A stretch of DNA of 64,000 nucleotides from Anaerococcus rubeinfantis (GCF_001487145.1 NZ_LN913016.1:372001-436000); one strand, 5' to 3'. Positions 18,009 to 27,250 are shown, counted from the stretch's first letter. Notes: a model not told the origin generated them from the sequence alone. Translations and numbers: made by a program.

Positions 18009-18735
18009 TTATTCTGTTCTAATCAAATCGATTGTTGGTCTGTCTAAAATTCTCTTTAAAGAAAATTTATAGATTAGTAAGTTGATTGCGTAAACCACAA
18101 TAGAAAATCCAAGAAATAATTTATAGTCATAATATCTTATTAATATATTTAGACTTAAATTAGGAGCTATACGAGATATTACAATCATGACTCCTAATGT
18201 GGTTATTCCCGCAACAATAAATGATTTTATTTGCTCTCCTATAAACTCTTTTCGATAAATATTCTTTAACTCATCTACGTCCATACCGCATGAATAAAGG
18301 CTGCCAATTTCCTTCTTTCTACTCATAAGACTTAAATTAATGGATGAATAACCATTTGTCACATTAAGAATAAAAATAATGAAAACCATCGCAAATTCGA
18401 CTTTCTTTAAAGATTCTAGATCACTTTTTCGATTCATTTAAATATCTGCTTTTGTGTTAATATCGTACTTTTCATTTGGCATTATCGATTCTCTTATCTT
18501 ATTATCCAAATAATCCTTTACATTTCTCATCTCCGAGTCTTTTACATTCATATTTAATACATACGGAGCATTAATAAGTTCTTCATCTTTTGACTCATCC
18601 ATAAGGATGCACACATAATACCAATGTATTCTCCTTCATTTACGTCAAAGCTATATCATCAACGGTGTTGCTGATATTTCCCTTATTTCCATAATATTTT
18701 TTCAATATGATAAACTTTTAATATTGTTTTAATTT
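18009..18735 (-). pseudogene. BceAB-type ABC transporter remnant
   Basis: Three pieces of an antimicrobial-peptide ABC transporter remain in order on the minus strand. The first (about 18640-18735) has the ATP-binding start KYYGNKGNISNTVDDIALTVNEG. The second (about 18440-18600) is a permease extracellular segment (DESKDEELINAPYVLNMNV). The third (18009-18437) is the FtsX-like C-terminal permease with INLSLMSRKKEIGSLYSCGM and three hydrophobic helices. The rest is deleted, so no transporter is made. It is cargo of the first element. Confidence 0.7.
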
Positions 18736-18744
18736 TCTGCCTAC

Positions 18745-19500
18745 TTATACAATAGTGGTAATGTACCCGATCAAGGCCAGTATCCACAAATGAGCTGGAT
18801 AGAATATATAGAAGAAATATTTGCTGAATTTTGTTTTTGGTCCCTGTTCTCCATTATATAAATACATAAATGGTAATGCTGTGAAAACCAACCAGTCACT
18901 GTTGAACATCATCATCTTTATGGTTGTGTCCATAGATGGATAAATCTCAAAAGTTAGAATGAACAGCAATACAGACAACACACAAATAGCAATATTTCGA
19001 ATGTTTACTTTATTACGCAAAAAATAACAAATGAGCATAAATGGAACGACAGCCTGGCTGCCTTCATATGCTAGGCATGCATAAACAGTAATCGGAACTG
19101 CAACCAGAATACGCAATGCTAATATTACTTTCGAACTGATCTTGTCACTTTTTACAGGATAGCACCATACGTTTAATGCAAGCACTCCCATCGCCAATGT
19201 AAAGAAAATATTATTGTCAATTGTCAGGGAATCTACATTTAACAGATGGTTCACTCCAAAGTTACCCACAAACATAATGCCTGCCCACAAAAACAGACGC
19301 CCATTATATTTCAACCTGCTTCGGGTATGAAGAAAGCCTTCAACTGCCATGTAAGCAAAAAATGGTGCAACACATCTTGTTATGACATGAAAGCTTTCTG
19401 CCCACCATGGTGGTAAAAGTCCCGGAATATGATCTAAATGATCAAGAACCATAAGCATTGCCATAAATAGTTTCAATTGAAATCCATTAAACCTTTTCAT
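18745..19500 (-). CDS. TraX family membrane protein
   Basis: A 251-residue polytopic protein. The start FNGFQLKLFMAMLMVLDHLDHIPGLLP and RCVAPFFAYMAVEGFLHTRS are typical of TraX, the F-pilin acetylase family, widespread in Firmicutes mobile elements where its substrate is unknown. About eight hydrophobic helices are visible. The gene looks intact and is less A/T-rich than its surroundings, suggesting another source. A promoter (19642-19671) lies upstream. Confidence 0.85.
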   Translation of the reverse strand: MKRFNGFQLKLFMAMLMVLDHLDHIPGLLPPWWAESFHVITRCVAPFFAYMAVEGFLHTRSRLKYNGRLFLWAGIMFVGNFGVNHLLNVDSLTIDNNIFFTLAMGVLALNVWCYPVKSDKISSKVILALRILVAVPITVYACLAYEGSQAVVPFMLICYFLRNKVNIRNIAICVLSVLLFILTFEIYPSMDTTIKMMMFNSDWLVFTALPFMYLYNGEQGPKTKFSKYFFYIFYPAHLWILALIGYITTIV

Positions 19501-19641
19501 AATATCCCCCTAGCTTGATAGTTTTAAAATCATAAGAATACAAAAAATCTATATCGAAAGAAGGATGATAAATTTCACTTTCTTCCATATCTTTCTCCAA
19601 TTCTATATTTTACCTTTTTAAATATATAGATTATCCACCTA

Positions 19642-19671
19642 ATTATAGCATATAACACAGATTCCTTTCAA
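19642..19671 (-). promoter_or_regulatory. Promoter for the TraX gene
   Basis: On the minus strand TTGAAA and TATAAT are separated by 18 bases about 140 bases before the ATG. The match is good but unsupported by other data. Confidence 0.5.
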
Positions 19672-19700
19672 TCGTATGATTTACCGCGTTAAACTGAGCA

Positions 19701-19728
19701 AAAAAATAAAGGCAGTCCGAAGACTGCC
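19701..19728 (-). terminator. Terminator of the leftward SSB-like remnant
   Basis: GGCAGTC-CGAA-GACTGCC (19711-19728) followed on the minus strand by a T-rich run. It lies directly after the stop of the decayed gene at 19734. Confidence 0.8.
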
Positions 19729-19733
19729 GATAT

Positions 19734-20045
19734 TTATCTTTCTGCACCTTTGCTATGGTCTTTCTTAGTTGACTTAGTTTTGTCATCTGTCTTAAAGCTT
19801 TTTATTTGCCCTAATATTGACTTTTTATCCTTCTCTTGACTCTTTACCTTGTTCTTTTGCTTTTAAGGGCTTAGAAGACAAAATACGGACATTCTTATGT
19901 TCTTTCCCTTTGTTATAAATTCTTGTTTTTACTTGACCAAATATTTTAACAAAATCTCCTTACTTTAGGTTCTGTAGATCTTTTGTCTTATATACATAGA
20001 ATGGATAATTACCATGTAATATATTTAGATTTAAACCCTCTAAGC
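19734..20045 (-). pseudogene. Decayed OB-fold (SSB-like) protein
   Basis: Minus-strand reading gives NYPFYVYKTKDLQNLK, a stop, then GDFVKIFGQVKTRIYNKGKE, then a frameshift and a Lys/Ser-rich tail ending KDHSKGAER. The pattern K-x-x-G-D-x-V-x-x-x-G with a following R-x-Y resembles single-stranded DNA-binding proteins of conjugative elements. Stops and a frameshift make it non-functional. Confidence 0.45.
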
Positions 20046-20130
20046 AAAAAGTAAAAATGAACTAAATTCGAAGTGACATTAATTTGAAAACTTGATAAAC
20101 AAGCTTAAGAGATATTATATTAAAACGATA

Positions 20131-20275
20131 TTTCTCCGGTACTGGGACTGGGACGGGACTAAAAATTTGAAAACGTCCTGTAATTAGGTGGATTTAGTGA
20201 TAATAGAAAAAATAGAACCTAGTATTTTGAACGATTTGGGATATACTGTACATTTGGAAAAGAAGAATGGGAGTA
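20131..20275 (+). repeat. R1 right-end repeat, copy 1, with core
   Basis: First of five R1 copies (others at 26603, 29467, 37629, 39841). Shared marks in order: GTACTGGGACTGGGACGGGAC, TTGAAAACGTCCT, TAATTAGGTGGATTTAGTG, CTAGTATTTTGAA and TTTGGAAAAGAAGAATGGGA. It ends in the core variant GAATGGGAGTA (20265-20275). I read it as the right end of the mobilizable element beginning at guaA. Confidence 0.75.
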
Positions 20276-20450
20276 ATCGTAAAATTTTCTAAAATGGCTT
20301 AATTACAAGCTATAAAGAGAATGGAAAATGGATACTGGTACTCAAATGGTACTGGAAGTAAAAAAGAATAAATTGAATAATAGTTCCAAGTGGTTTACAT
20401 TTGGACAAAAAATTAGATCATAACTTAAGTGTTATGGTCTTTTTTATTTG
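20276..20450 (+). repeat. R2 left-end repeat, copy B, with terminator
   Basis: It follows the R1 core directly. It shares AAAAAAGAATAAATTGAATA and TTTACATTTGGACAAAAA with other R2 copies and ends in a hairpin GATCATAAC/GTTATGGTC followed by TTTTTT. The stem sequence differs from copies A, C and D' while the hairpin is kept. It would be the left end of the second unit. Confidence 0.65.
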
Positions 20451-20501
20451 ATAGGTTGTACAATTAAAAGCGACATCTAGTATAAAATAAATTTAAAAAA
20501 T

Positions 20502-20736
20502 CTACTAAAAATATATTTAAAAGATGAAAAAAAGAAATTTACATTGTAGTCCTAGAGCCATTTAGAGATCTTCAATGGTTAGTATCAAATGCGACAATAA
20601 TATAAACCAAATTGCAAAAGCAACTAATATAACGGGTGTTATTTATAAGAAAGATATTGGTTATATGAGAGAAAAAATAGGAAAATTGTCAAAAGAAATA
20701 TGGGATATACACTCCTTGTTATTAAGAAAGAAATAA
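20502..20736 (+). pseudogene. mobC remnant in the second unit
   Basis: Reads LLKIYLKDEKK, loses about 22 codons relative to the intact mobC, then EIYIVVLEPFRDLQWLVSNAT, shifts frame, and continues NNINQIAKATNITGVIYKKDI to a stop. The match with MobC at 15955-16311 is residue for residue over long stretches. It shows that the second unit descends from the same kind of mobilizable element. Confidence 0.82.
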
Positions 20737-20848
20737 ATAAATAGAATCACTTTTTAAAAGCATCTTAGACCTGTAAGAAGTTTTTAAAATATGATAGAAT
20801 ATATTTAAATGAAAAGCCGATTTTTAAAATGACAAGGGAGAGAGATTA

Positions 20849-21064
20849 ATGCAAAACTTTGGCAATATTATTTTTAAAATAGACCAAGTTTTAGAAGAGA
20901 AAAATATAAGCAAAAACAAGTTAGAAAAAGAAGCAAATCTTCAAAGGACACAACTTAATTCTTATTGCAATAATAAGGTTAAAAGAATTGACTTAGAAAC
21001 CTTAGCAAAAATTTGTTATGTTCTTGAGTGTAAAGTTGAAGACATTATGGAGTATGAAATATAA
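20849..21064 (+). CDS. Small Cro/CI-type HTH regulator
   Basis: A 71-residue regulator made almost wholly of a helix-turn-helix (KNKLEKEANLQRTQLNSYCN, then DLETLAKICYVLECKVEDI), like the small Xre proteins found beside restriction-modification genes. A GGGAGAGAG site precedes the ATG. It abuts the decayed methylase, so it may once have controlled that gene. A truncated copy of the same module is at 38751-38888. Confidence 0.8.
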   Translation: MQNFGNIIFKIDQVLEEKNISKNKLEKEANLQRTQLNSYCNNKVKRIDLETLAKICYVLECKVEDIMEYEI

Positions 21065-21900
21065 AATTAAAAGAAAAGAGTACAGATTTATGGGTCTATG
21101 ATTTACTTAAAGAAGCATAATTAAATTTAGATTCACAAGGCTCTACAATAAAGGAAATGGATGATGCGCTTAAAATTGCGTCCAAAAGAGGAAACGGCAA
21201 AGTTGGATTTCCAGAATATGTTGGGATAGTCAAAGATTTTATAATTGTCATAGAATATAAAAATTCTTTTTCTATGCATGAAAAAAGGACAGATGATAGA
21301 ATTATAGCAGAAGATGTTTTATCTATTTGTGATTATGCAGTTAGTGGTGCATTGTTTTATGGGAAACATCTTATAAAAAATACCTCATATACATAAAGTA
21401 TTAGCAATTGGTGTATCAGGAAATGAAAAGAAACATAGAATTGTATCAGGTATTTTATTAGCTTTAAGAGAAATGGAATATGGGAATTTTTCCATTGAAA
21501 TGCTTACTGGGGATTCTAATAAGACTGATGGCGAAAAAATTTATGATGCCATAAGAGATAATCTTAATAGAGCACGTGTGTCACCTGACGTAAAAAGAGA
21601 TCAATTATTGAATCAATTTTCTGTTATAAAAGGTACTACAAAAATAAATCAAATTGAATCCAATTTAGGGAAAACTCCAAATAAGCACTATACTGAGTTT
21701 TTATATAAAAGTATATATCAATCAATTAGATACCATAAAAATGGTGAAGATTATTTAGGACTATTTTATGGGGAGTTTATGTCTTATTCTGGCGGTAACG
21801 GTCAGGCTTTGGGAATAATAACCCCTAGACATATAACTGAACTTTTTCGTGACTTGTTAGATCTTAAGCCATCAGATACAGTAATGGATCCTTGTTGTGG
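21065..21900 (+). pseudogene. N6-adenine DNA methylase (HsdM-like), 5' part, broken
   Basis: The region reads TDLWVYDLLKEA-stop, then SKRGNGKVGFPEYVGIVKD, a frameshift near 21395, then VLAIGVSGNEKKHRIVSG and, in the third piece, NGQALGIITPRHITELFRDL and DTVMDPCCG. This is the architecture of HsdM-like methylases of type I/IIG restriction-modification, ending exactly in the SAM-binding motif (DPCCG). The sequence then jumps to unrelated DNA; the rest of the gene resumes at 25976. It carries a stop and a frameshift besides the interruption. Confidence 0.82.
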
Positions 21901-21988
21901 GTTTCGTGTCATAATTATGAAAACGGCAAATATTCACGAAGAATCAAGGTTTTCAAGCTCTCTATTAAATAATAAAATAAATCATTGG

Positions 21989-22035
21989 TGTGCTGTTTAG
22001 AGTAATTATGGCACATAATTGTTCTAAACAGCACA
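21989..22035. promoter_or_regulatory. Long near-perfect hairpin
   Basis: TGTGCTGTTTAGA (21989-22001) pairs with TCTAAACAGCACA (22023-22035), and inside it AATTATG pairs with CATAATT around a GCA loop. Only GT/GT is unpaired between the stems, so 20 bp pair in total. No T-run follows on the plus strand. It may be a transposon structure, a protein-binding palindrome or a terminator lacking a tail. Confidence 0.6.
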
Positions 22036-22077
22036 TCAGTATAGGAAGAAATTAACAAGAAAATAAGGATAATATAA

Positions 22078-22245
22078 ATGATAGAAATTAGAAGAGCAAT
22101 TGAATCTTATATAAGAAATATACTAAATTTTACTAAAATTGTGGTAGAGAAACACAATATGCATTAGATAGATTTTGCATAGAAAGTGATTATAAGAGAT
22201 TATTAATATTTGTTATGAATCTAAACTTTAAATCCAAATTATGAG
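22078..22245 (+). pseudogene. Broken small ORF upstream of the 1198-aa gene
   Basis: An ATG-started frame reads MIEIRRAIESYIRNILNFTK to a TAG at 22165. In another frame GRETQYALDRFCIESDYKR continues to a stop near 22245. Together they look like one frameshifted protein of about 55 residues with a good AAGGAT site. I do not recognise it. It could be an accessory partner of the large downstream gene. Confidence 0.35.
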
Positions 22246-22266
22246 TAATTAAAAGGAGGATTACAT

Positions 22267-25200
22267 ATGTTAGAAAAAACAACTTCAGAAGCTTTTCCGA
22301 GTATATATAATAGAATAAACAAGTTGATTAAAATTACTGATAAGTATTTATTCGAGGATTTAGTTCAGGCTATTTTCTGCATTAATATTTGTATAAATAA
22401 TAGGTCAACGTTAGAATCTTGTCTTGCATTAAATGCTTGTCTTTTCGAGCATAAAAATGAAGGAACAAAGGAAATAAAGACTTATAGTGAATTTTCGGAG
22501 TTTTTTTCAAAAATCTATGCCATCTGTAAACCTACAATATTTGATGATTATACTGTAGAAGATTTTGGTGATGTGAGAATTAATTATAAAAATGTATTCT
22601 ATAGAGTCATAGTTGGAACTGGCCATAACAACGTTTTTGCTTGTATTAATTTTTTGCCATCTGTTGCAAGAATGACTAATCAAGAAAAGGAATTAACTTT
22701 AGTTTTTGAGTATTCATCAAATGTTATCGAATATTTTATTGATGTCAATAAAAATGATGGAGCTGATGAGCCTAGGTTTGTTCTTCCATCATCTGAGTTG
22801 TATGACAAAACAAAAATTTTTTTTAATGAAGAAGTTTCTAAGTATAACATCCACGATTTATCATGCATATTTGATGCAAATCATTTAATAGAAAAAAAGC
22901 ATTTTATAATTAAAGAAAGCGATATTTATCCAGTTTTTAATGCTTCTATATTAGTAGATTTATATGACTTATGGGAAAGTAGACTAACAGATGAGGAGAA
23001 AATAGTTGTTGTTAATAACGGCATTTTTGAGAGAGTCTTTAGTCTTTTTGAATTAGATAGATCTGTTAATTGTGAAATGTATGCACCTGCAAAATTATTT
23101 TTTGACGGAAAACCAAGTGAAGATACGCCAGTATATACATTTGTAGCAAAAGGAAATAATGGGGTTGTTATTGCAATTAATAAAGATGAGTATACCGAAA
23201 AAACTCTGACAAAAGAAATAGATAGGATAAATGAGTTGCACAAATCAAATCAACTTGAATTTGGTGAAATATATGATCGCTTTGAGTCAGGAATATTAAG
23301 AGGTTTTTCCATTAAAAATGATTTTCCAATTGTGTTTTTGTTATATGACAGTTTCTCAAATCCTAATCAAATGAATGTTATTTTGGAAGAACAGAATAGC
23401 AGAAAAAAATGCACAGCACTGGATGTAATCTATTATTTGAATTTTATGGATAATATCGATGAGCTTTTTGAATATCTTACATATAGTTCAGAAAATGAGT
23501 TTGAACAAGTTTTAGGTTTCGGAAGTGATGCAGCATTCTTTTTCACATGGAAAAACCAACAACGTTACATTTCTAAAGGAGCTATTAAGTTTAGTATGCT
23601 TGATGTTGGTTATGATACTGAAAATGTTGGCGTTGTGGAATATTTTAAAAATGAATTGAAAGCATACCCATTTATTTCAGATGATTATCAGTTTTGTGAG
23701 CCATTTGCTTGGAAAATAGTAGAATTTGAATCTGATAGTTTCGAAATTTTTTCGAAATATGGAACAGGTTTCGGAGGAAGATTGATTCCTTTAGATCAAG
23801 ATAACTATATTTTTCAATCAAATAATATTGAATTTTACAAAGATTTAAAAAACATAGAAGATTATAGGCAAATACATCAAGTGTTAGATGAGATAATAGA
23901 TGAAGGAGTAAATTCTTTAAAAGAAATATTTTTAGAAAATCGCATACAATTAATGTTTATGCCTATTGAATATGCAAAAAATATAGAACCTACGTCTTTT
24001 CTTAATGAGGATAGAGTTTATTGTTATAGTGATGCTTTTTATTATGGCGGAAAGTGGCTAATTAAATTTGTAGTTAAGGACAAGGTTAAGATTTTTGCTG
24101 ATTTAGAATCAGCAACTAATCGAAGTGTAGAGCTAAAAATTTTGGAAGAGATATTTTTGCCAATGTTAGAGCGTAGACCAAAACTTAGTTCAAAATTTAA
24201 ATCTAAAATTTTATCTTTATCAAAATGTCCTAAAATGATTGGTGTGTTTACTACAGGAATTGATTATATCTGGAATGATTATTATAAACTTTATTCTCCT
24301 GAATCACATCACTTTCATGAAGTTCGAAAAAGGATAGCAATTTTATGTAACTCTAATAATATTTCTCCAGGCGTTTATAAAGGTAAGGATGCGAACAGAA
24401 TTATACGAAGTATGCAAAAGTATTTAATAGAGGATTTTGAAAAAGAAGTTTCAAAATTTTCAGGAATTGCTCTGCATCGCATATTATTAGATTATTATTC
24501 ATCTTTGCTTCATAGTATTCATATAAATAGAGCGCGCTATGGGTCTTATCAAAATCTAGATCTAAAAAAAGATATTGAGGTTAGAGAAAGAATTATTAAT
24601 CAACGTGAAAAATCCAAATACGAAACTAGAAAAGTATTATATATAATAGAAACAAACTTATATCTAAATAATGAAAGCAAAATAGAGCCTGAAAATGATA
24701 GCATTTTGTTTGCTCTTGCTTATGCGAATTGGCTCATTGTGCTTAGTGATGTTGCTGATATGTGCTACTTTACCCAAGATGAATCATATGTTGAAGTTAG
24801 TGAAGATTTTACGGTAGATACAATACCTTTTAACACTGAAGAAGAAAATAATGAATTAATAAAGAGAATCTATAATAACAATATTGGTTTGAGTAGGGAT
24901 GAAGTTATTGATAGCAATTATTTTGGAAAAATTAAAATTTCATTTGCAAAAGATACTGGTTTAGATTTTGAAATTTTTCTGGATCTATTATCCTATTTCA
25001 GTAAAGGGTTTGACGAACAAATAGTACAGAAAGTTGGATCTAATGTGTACTCTTCGTCGAGAGATGTTTTACTAAACGATTTTATAAATATTATTGATTT
25101 ATCAATTGAACTAAGTGACGCTGATAAGTATCTTAAGTATCTAATCATTGATGAAAAAAACTTAAAAACCATTAATGACAAAGCTGACTTCTATTTGCCT

Positions 25201-25863
25201 ATAGGAAATAAAAATGACAGAGAGAATAGATTTGATGTAAGGCCAATATTTAGCTATGGTGAAGAAATAATATTTTCACCAATAACTTTTGATAATCTCA
25301 AAAGAGAGTGGATTAATGGATTATTTGATTTCATGCTACCTTATAGATCAAATTTGCCAAACACTGTTCAGACAATATTTAACTGGAAAAGAGAATACGA
25401 AAATAAAATAGTATATGATTTAAAAAATATATTTAGTAATCAAAATTTTGAATTAATAAAAACAAATTTTGAGCTTAAGAAACTAGATAAAGTTCACCCA
25501 CAGGAATTAGGGGATTATGATGTTTTTGCGATCGATGAAATAAATAAAAATGTTTGGATTGTTGAGTGCAAAGTTATTATGTTAGTTTCAACTTTTTTTG
25601 ATATGTATACTCAACAAAATCGATTCTTTAATGAACAAAAAGAAGATGAGAAATTTCAAAAAAGAATTGATTACTTAAATAAAAACTTATCGGTTGTTCT
25701 TAAACAATTAGGCTATACAAATCCTGAAGAATATAAAATAAAACCCTTCATGTGTGTGAACAAAGTATTTTTTTCTAGGTATAAAAATGTATCTTTTCCC
25801 ATAGTTTCTTATTCAGAAATGGTAGATAGAATCAAAAAATCTCGGCATGAAACATATGACTAA
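22267..25863 (+). CDS. Large protein with a C-terminal PD-(D/E)XK nuclease-like motif
   Basis: An intact 1198-residue protein with a strong ribosome site (AAAGGAGG). Most of it is alpha/beta sequence without motifs I recognise and without membrane helices. Near the C-terminus (about residue 1090) LGDYDVFAID followed by VWIVECKV gives the D...E-x-K pattern of PD-(D/E)XK nucleases, with a helix containing WKREYENKIVYDL before it as the expected leading Glu. Later FFDMYTQQNRFF and KPFMCVNKVFFSR would complete the domain. It sits in a broken methylase within a mobile array, so a role in DNA defence is likely but inferred. No named system matches by memory. Confidence 0.72.
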   Translation: MLEKTTSEAFPSIYNRINKLIKITDKYLFEDLVQAIFCINICINNRSTLESCLALNACLFEHKNEGTKEIKTYSEFSEFFSKIYAICKPTIFDDYTVEDFGDVRINYKNVFYRVIVGTGHNNVFACINFLPSVARMTNQEKELTLVFEYSSNVIEYFIDVNKNDGADEPRFVLPSSELYDKTKIFFNEEVSKYNIHDLSCIFDANHLIEKKHFIIKESDIYPVFNASILVDLYDLWESRLTDEEKIVVVNNGIFERVFSLFELDRSVNCEMYAPAKLFFDGKPSEDTPVYTFVAKGNNGVVIAINKDEYTEKTLTKEIDRINELHKSNQLEFGEIYDRFESGILRGFSIKNDFPIVFLLYDSFSNPNQMNVILEEQNSRKKCTALDVIYYLNFMDNIDELFEYLTYSSENEFEQVLGFGSDAAFFFTWKNQQRYISKGAIKFSMLDVGYDTENVGVVEYFKNELKAYPFISDDYQFCEPFAWKIVEFESDSFEIFSKYGTGFGGRLIPLDQDNYIFQSNNIEFYKDLKNIEDYRQIHQVLDEIIDEGVNSLKEIFLENRIQLMFMPIEYAKNIEPTSFLNEDRVYCYSDAFYYGGKWLIKFVVKDKVKIFADLESATNRSVELKILEEIFLPMLERRPKLSSKFKSKILSLSKCPKMIGVFTTGIDYIWNDYYKLYSPESHHFHEVRKRIAILCNSNNISPGVYKGKDANRIIRSMQKYLIEDFEKEVSKFSGIALHRILLDYYSSLLHSIHINRARYGSYQNLDLKKDIEVRERIINQREKSKYETRKVLYIIETNLYLNNESKIEPENDSILFALAYANWLIVLSDVADMCYFTQDESYVEVSEDFTVDTIPFNTEEENNELIKRIYNNNIGLSRDEVIDSNYFGKIKISFAKDTGLDFEIFLDLLSYFSKGFDEQIVQKVGSNVYSSSRDVLLNDFINIIDLSIELSDADKYLKYLIIDEKNLKTINDKADFYLPIGNKNDRENRFDVRPIFSYGEEIIFSPITFDNLKREWINGLFDFMLPYRSNLPNTVQTIFNWKREYENKIVYDLKNIFSNQNFELIKTNFELKKLDKVHPQELGDYDVFAIDEINKNVWIVECKVIMLVSTFFDMYTQQNRFFNEQKEDEKFQKRIDYLNKNLSVVLKQLGYTNPEEYKIKPFMCVNKVFFSRYKNVSFPIVSYSEMVDRIKKSRHETYD

Positions 25864-25975
25864 TAGTAGAATTATTAAAGTATCAATACATATAATAATT
25901 ACTTCTGATTAATAAACTACTAAAATGAGGTTATTATTGGCGATATTAATTTTGATATTAGCTTAATATTTTTTC

Positions 25976-26556
25976 TTGTGGAATGGCAGGTTTTTTAATA
26001 GCAGATATGCACAATATGCTACAAAAAACGGATGATTATTTTACAAAAAGTCAAATTAGAGAGCATCAATTCATGGGAATTGAGCTGCAATCATATATGT
26101 TTACAATAGCAACGACAAATATGATATTAAGGGGTGACGGCAATAGTAATCTAGAAAATGAAGATTTTTTAAAACAAAATCCCGCCAAACTTCAACTAAA
26201 AGATTGCACTGTAAGGGTGATGAATACTCCATATTCTCAAGGTTCTAAAGATAATCAAAATCTCTACGAAATATCTTTTACAGAGCATTTATTAGATTCT
26301 CTTGTTGAATGAGGTAGAGCGGCAGTTATTGTTCCTTAATCTACAATGACAGATAAAACAAACGATACTTCAACAAAAAGAAAAATATGCATATGGATAT
26401 AAATTTAATTCATCAAGGATAAAACGACAAAAAATACTGTTACCAATTGATGATTCAGGAAACTTAGATTTTGATCACATAAAAAAAAATATGCAAATTG
26501 TAGAAATAAAAGAGCAATATAAAATTTTAGAATACTATTATAAATTACTTAGATAA
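25976..26556 (+). pseudogene. N6-adenine DNA methylase, 3' part, broken
   Basis: Resumes the gene cut at 21900. CGMAGFLIADMHNM completes the SAM motif region, followed by QFMGIELQSYMFTIATTNMILRGDG and a catalytic-type motif where NPPYSQ is expected but the sequence reads MNTPYSQ. A stop follows at LVE, then RGRAAVIVP-stop-STMTDKTND. A large part is missing before the final KYAYGYKFNSSRIKRQKILLPI, a target-recognition-type end. Even without the insertion the gene is dead. Confidence 0.8.
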
Positions 26557-26602
26557 TTATAATTAGAATTTTAAAATCAAATAAGCATTAAAAGGATGCA
26601 AA

Positions 26603-26748
26603 TTTTCCCCGGTACTGGGACTGGGACGGGACTAAAAATTTGAAAACATCCTATAATTAGGTGGATTTAGTGGTACTCTAAAAAATAGAATCTAGTATTT
26701 TGAATGGTTTGGGATAAATCGGACGTTTGGAAAAGAAGAATGGGAGTA
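26603..26748 (+). repeat. R1 right-end repeat, copy 2, with core
   Basis: It matches copy 1 along its length and differs by scattered substitutions. It ends in GAATGGGAGTA (26738-26748) and runs into the hairpin block H1-H3. It would be the right end of the methylase unit. Confidence 0.75.
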
Positions 26749-26886
26749 AAAACATCGCAAGCGATGTTTTTACGTTTTCCACCATTTATCAAGGTGCGAA
26801 GCACCGCAGTATAAATGGATGGAAACCCTTCTGCAGGGAAGAAAAGCCGACGCGACGAATAGGAGCGTTGGCTTTTCTGATTCGCT
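26746..26886 (+). ncRNA. H1-H3 hairpin block, copy 1 (structured RNA or folded DNA)
   Basis: Three hairpins follow one another. H1 is a perfect 13-bp stem GTAAAAACATCGC/GCGATGTTTTTAC with AA between (26746-26773). H2 has an outer stem CCATTTAT/ATAAATGG and an inner GGTGC-GAA-GCACC between CAA and GCAGT. H3 has a 14-bp stem (26840-26853 with 26865-26878, one G-U) capped by the loop GACGAATAGGA. CCCTTCT between H2 and H3 can pair with AGAATGGG before H1. Copies 2 and 3 change the stems but keep pairing, loop and joints. No family name is claimed. Confidence 0.6.
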
Positions 26887-27000
26887 AATGGGAATAGTCC
26901 CACTATCTATGGGTGACCGATGCCAAAGTATCGGTCATTTTCGAGACGAAGCAAAGCTGAGTCCGAAAAACTAAGCGAGAGGCCAAAGGCCTCGAGAGGA
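26887..27000 (+). ncRNA. H4-H6 hairpin block, copy 1
   Basis: It begins with the second core AATGGGAATAG (26887-26897), which itself folds (GGGA-ATAG-TCCC). Then TGACCGAT/ATCGGTCA (26914-26937), then TTTTCG/CGAAAA enclosing GAC/GTC and AGC/GCT, then GAGGCC-AAA-GGCCTC (26979-26993) followed by GAGAGGA. The joints GAGTCCGAAAAACTAAGCGAG recur in the copies at 29827, 35309 and 37771. Confidence 0.55.
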
Positions 27001-27029
27001 TATTATAGTTAATGACTTCTATAAAATTA

Positions 27030-27250
27030 CGACGTCAAAAATCAATGGTTACAGAAGATTAAAAACTGTAACTGGGATTAAAATGGGAACATTTGTAAAA
27101 AAGAATAAACTAAATAATAGGTCCAATTATGTTACATTTGGACAAAAAAATTATACCGTAGCTTCAAACTGCGGTCTTTTTGCGTGTATATATTTTATGT
27201 AACTTAGCAAATAAATTAATTATGCGACAATAAAATGTCGATTTGAATAA
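27030..27250 (+). repeat. R2 left-end repeat, copy C, long form with terminator
   Basis: Clearly similar along its length to 35437-35660. Landmarks are GGTTACAGAAGATTAAAAACTG, AAAATGGGAACATTTGTAAA and a terminator ACCGTAG...CTGCGGT with TTTTT (27163-27182). A second hairpin CGACA-ATAAAA-TGTCG (27223-27240) follows. The stretch 26557-27250 has no intact gene. Confidence 0.65.

Larger units (their letters stand above)
21901..25981 (+). mobile_element. 4.1-kb insertion in the methylase gene, flanked by TTGTGG
   Basis: TTGTGG occurs at 21895-21900 and 25976-25981, exactly where the methylase frame stops and resumes: DPCCG before, CGMAGFLIADM after. Joining the two restores a normal DPCCGMAGF motif. 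This suggests insertion of about 4,075 bp plus a 6-bp target duplication. No transposase or terminal inverted repeat is visible. The insert holds a hairpin, a broken small ORF and a 1198-codon gene. Confidence 0.65.

Noticed and set aside
26667-26903. Similar minus-strand ORFs over the R1 repeats (26667-26903, 29460-29657, 39886-40092) reading PILLFQTSDLSQ or similar
   Set aside because: The similarity follows from the repeat DNA. The frames differ in length and ends, lack ribosome sites and run through hairpins, so structure rather than protein explains conservation.
26746-27000. Assignment of the hairpin blocks to HEARO/omega RNA, retron, group I or group II intron
   Set aside because: No reverse transcriptase, IscB/TnpB or intron-encoded protein is nearby, and I could not match the diagnostic motifs of these classes by eye. 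Left unassigned.
27055-27190. R2 read as a short protein (KKNKLNNRSNYVTFGQK)
   Set aside because: The frame can be followed in several copies, but stops and frameshifts differ between copies and the sequence ends in a terminator. It may be an ancient coding remnant, but it is not a gene now.
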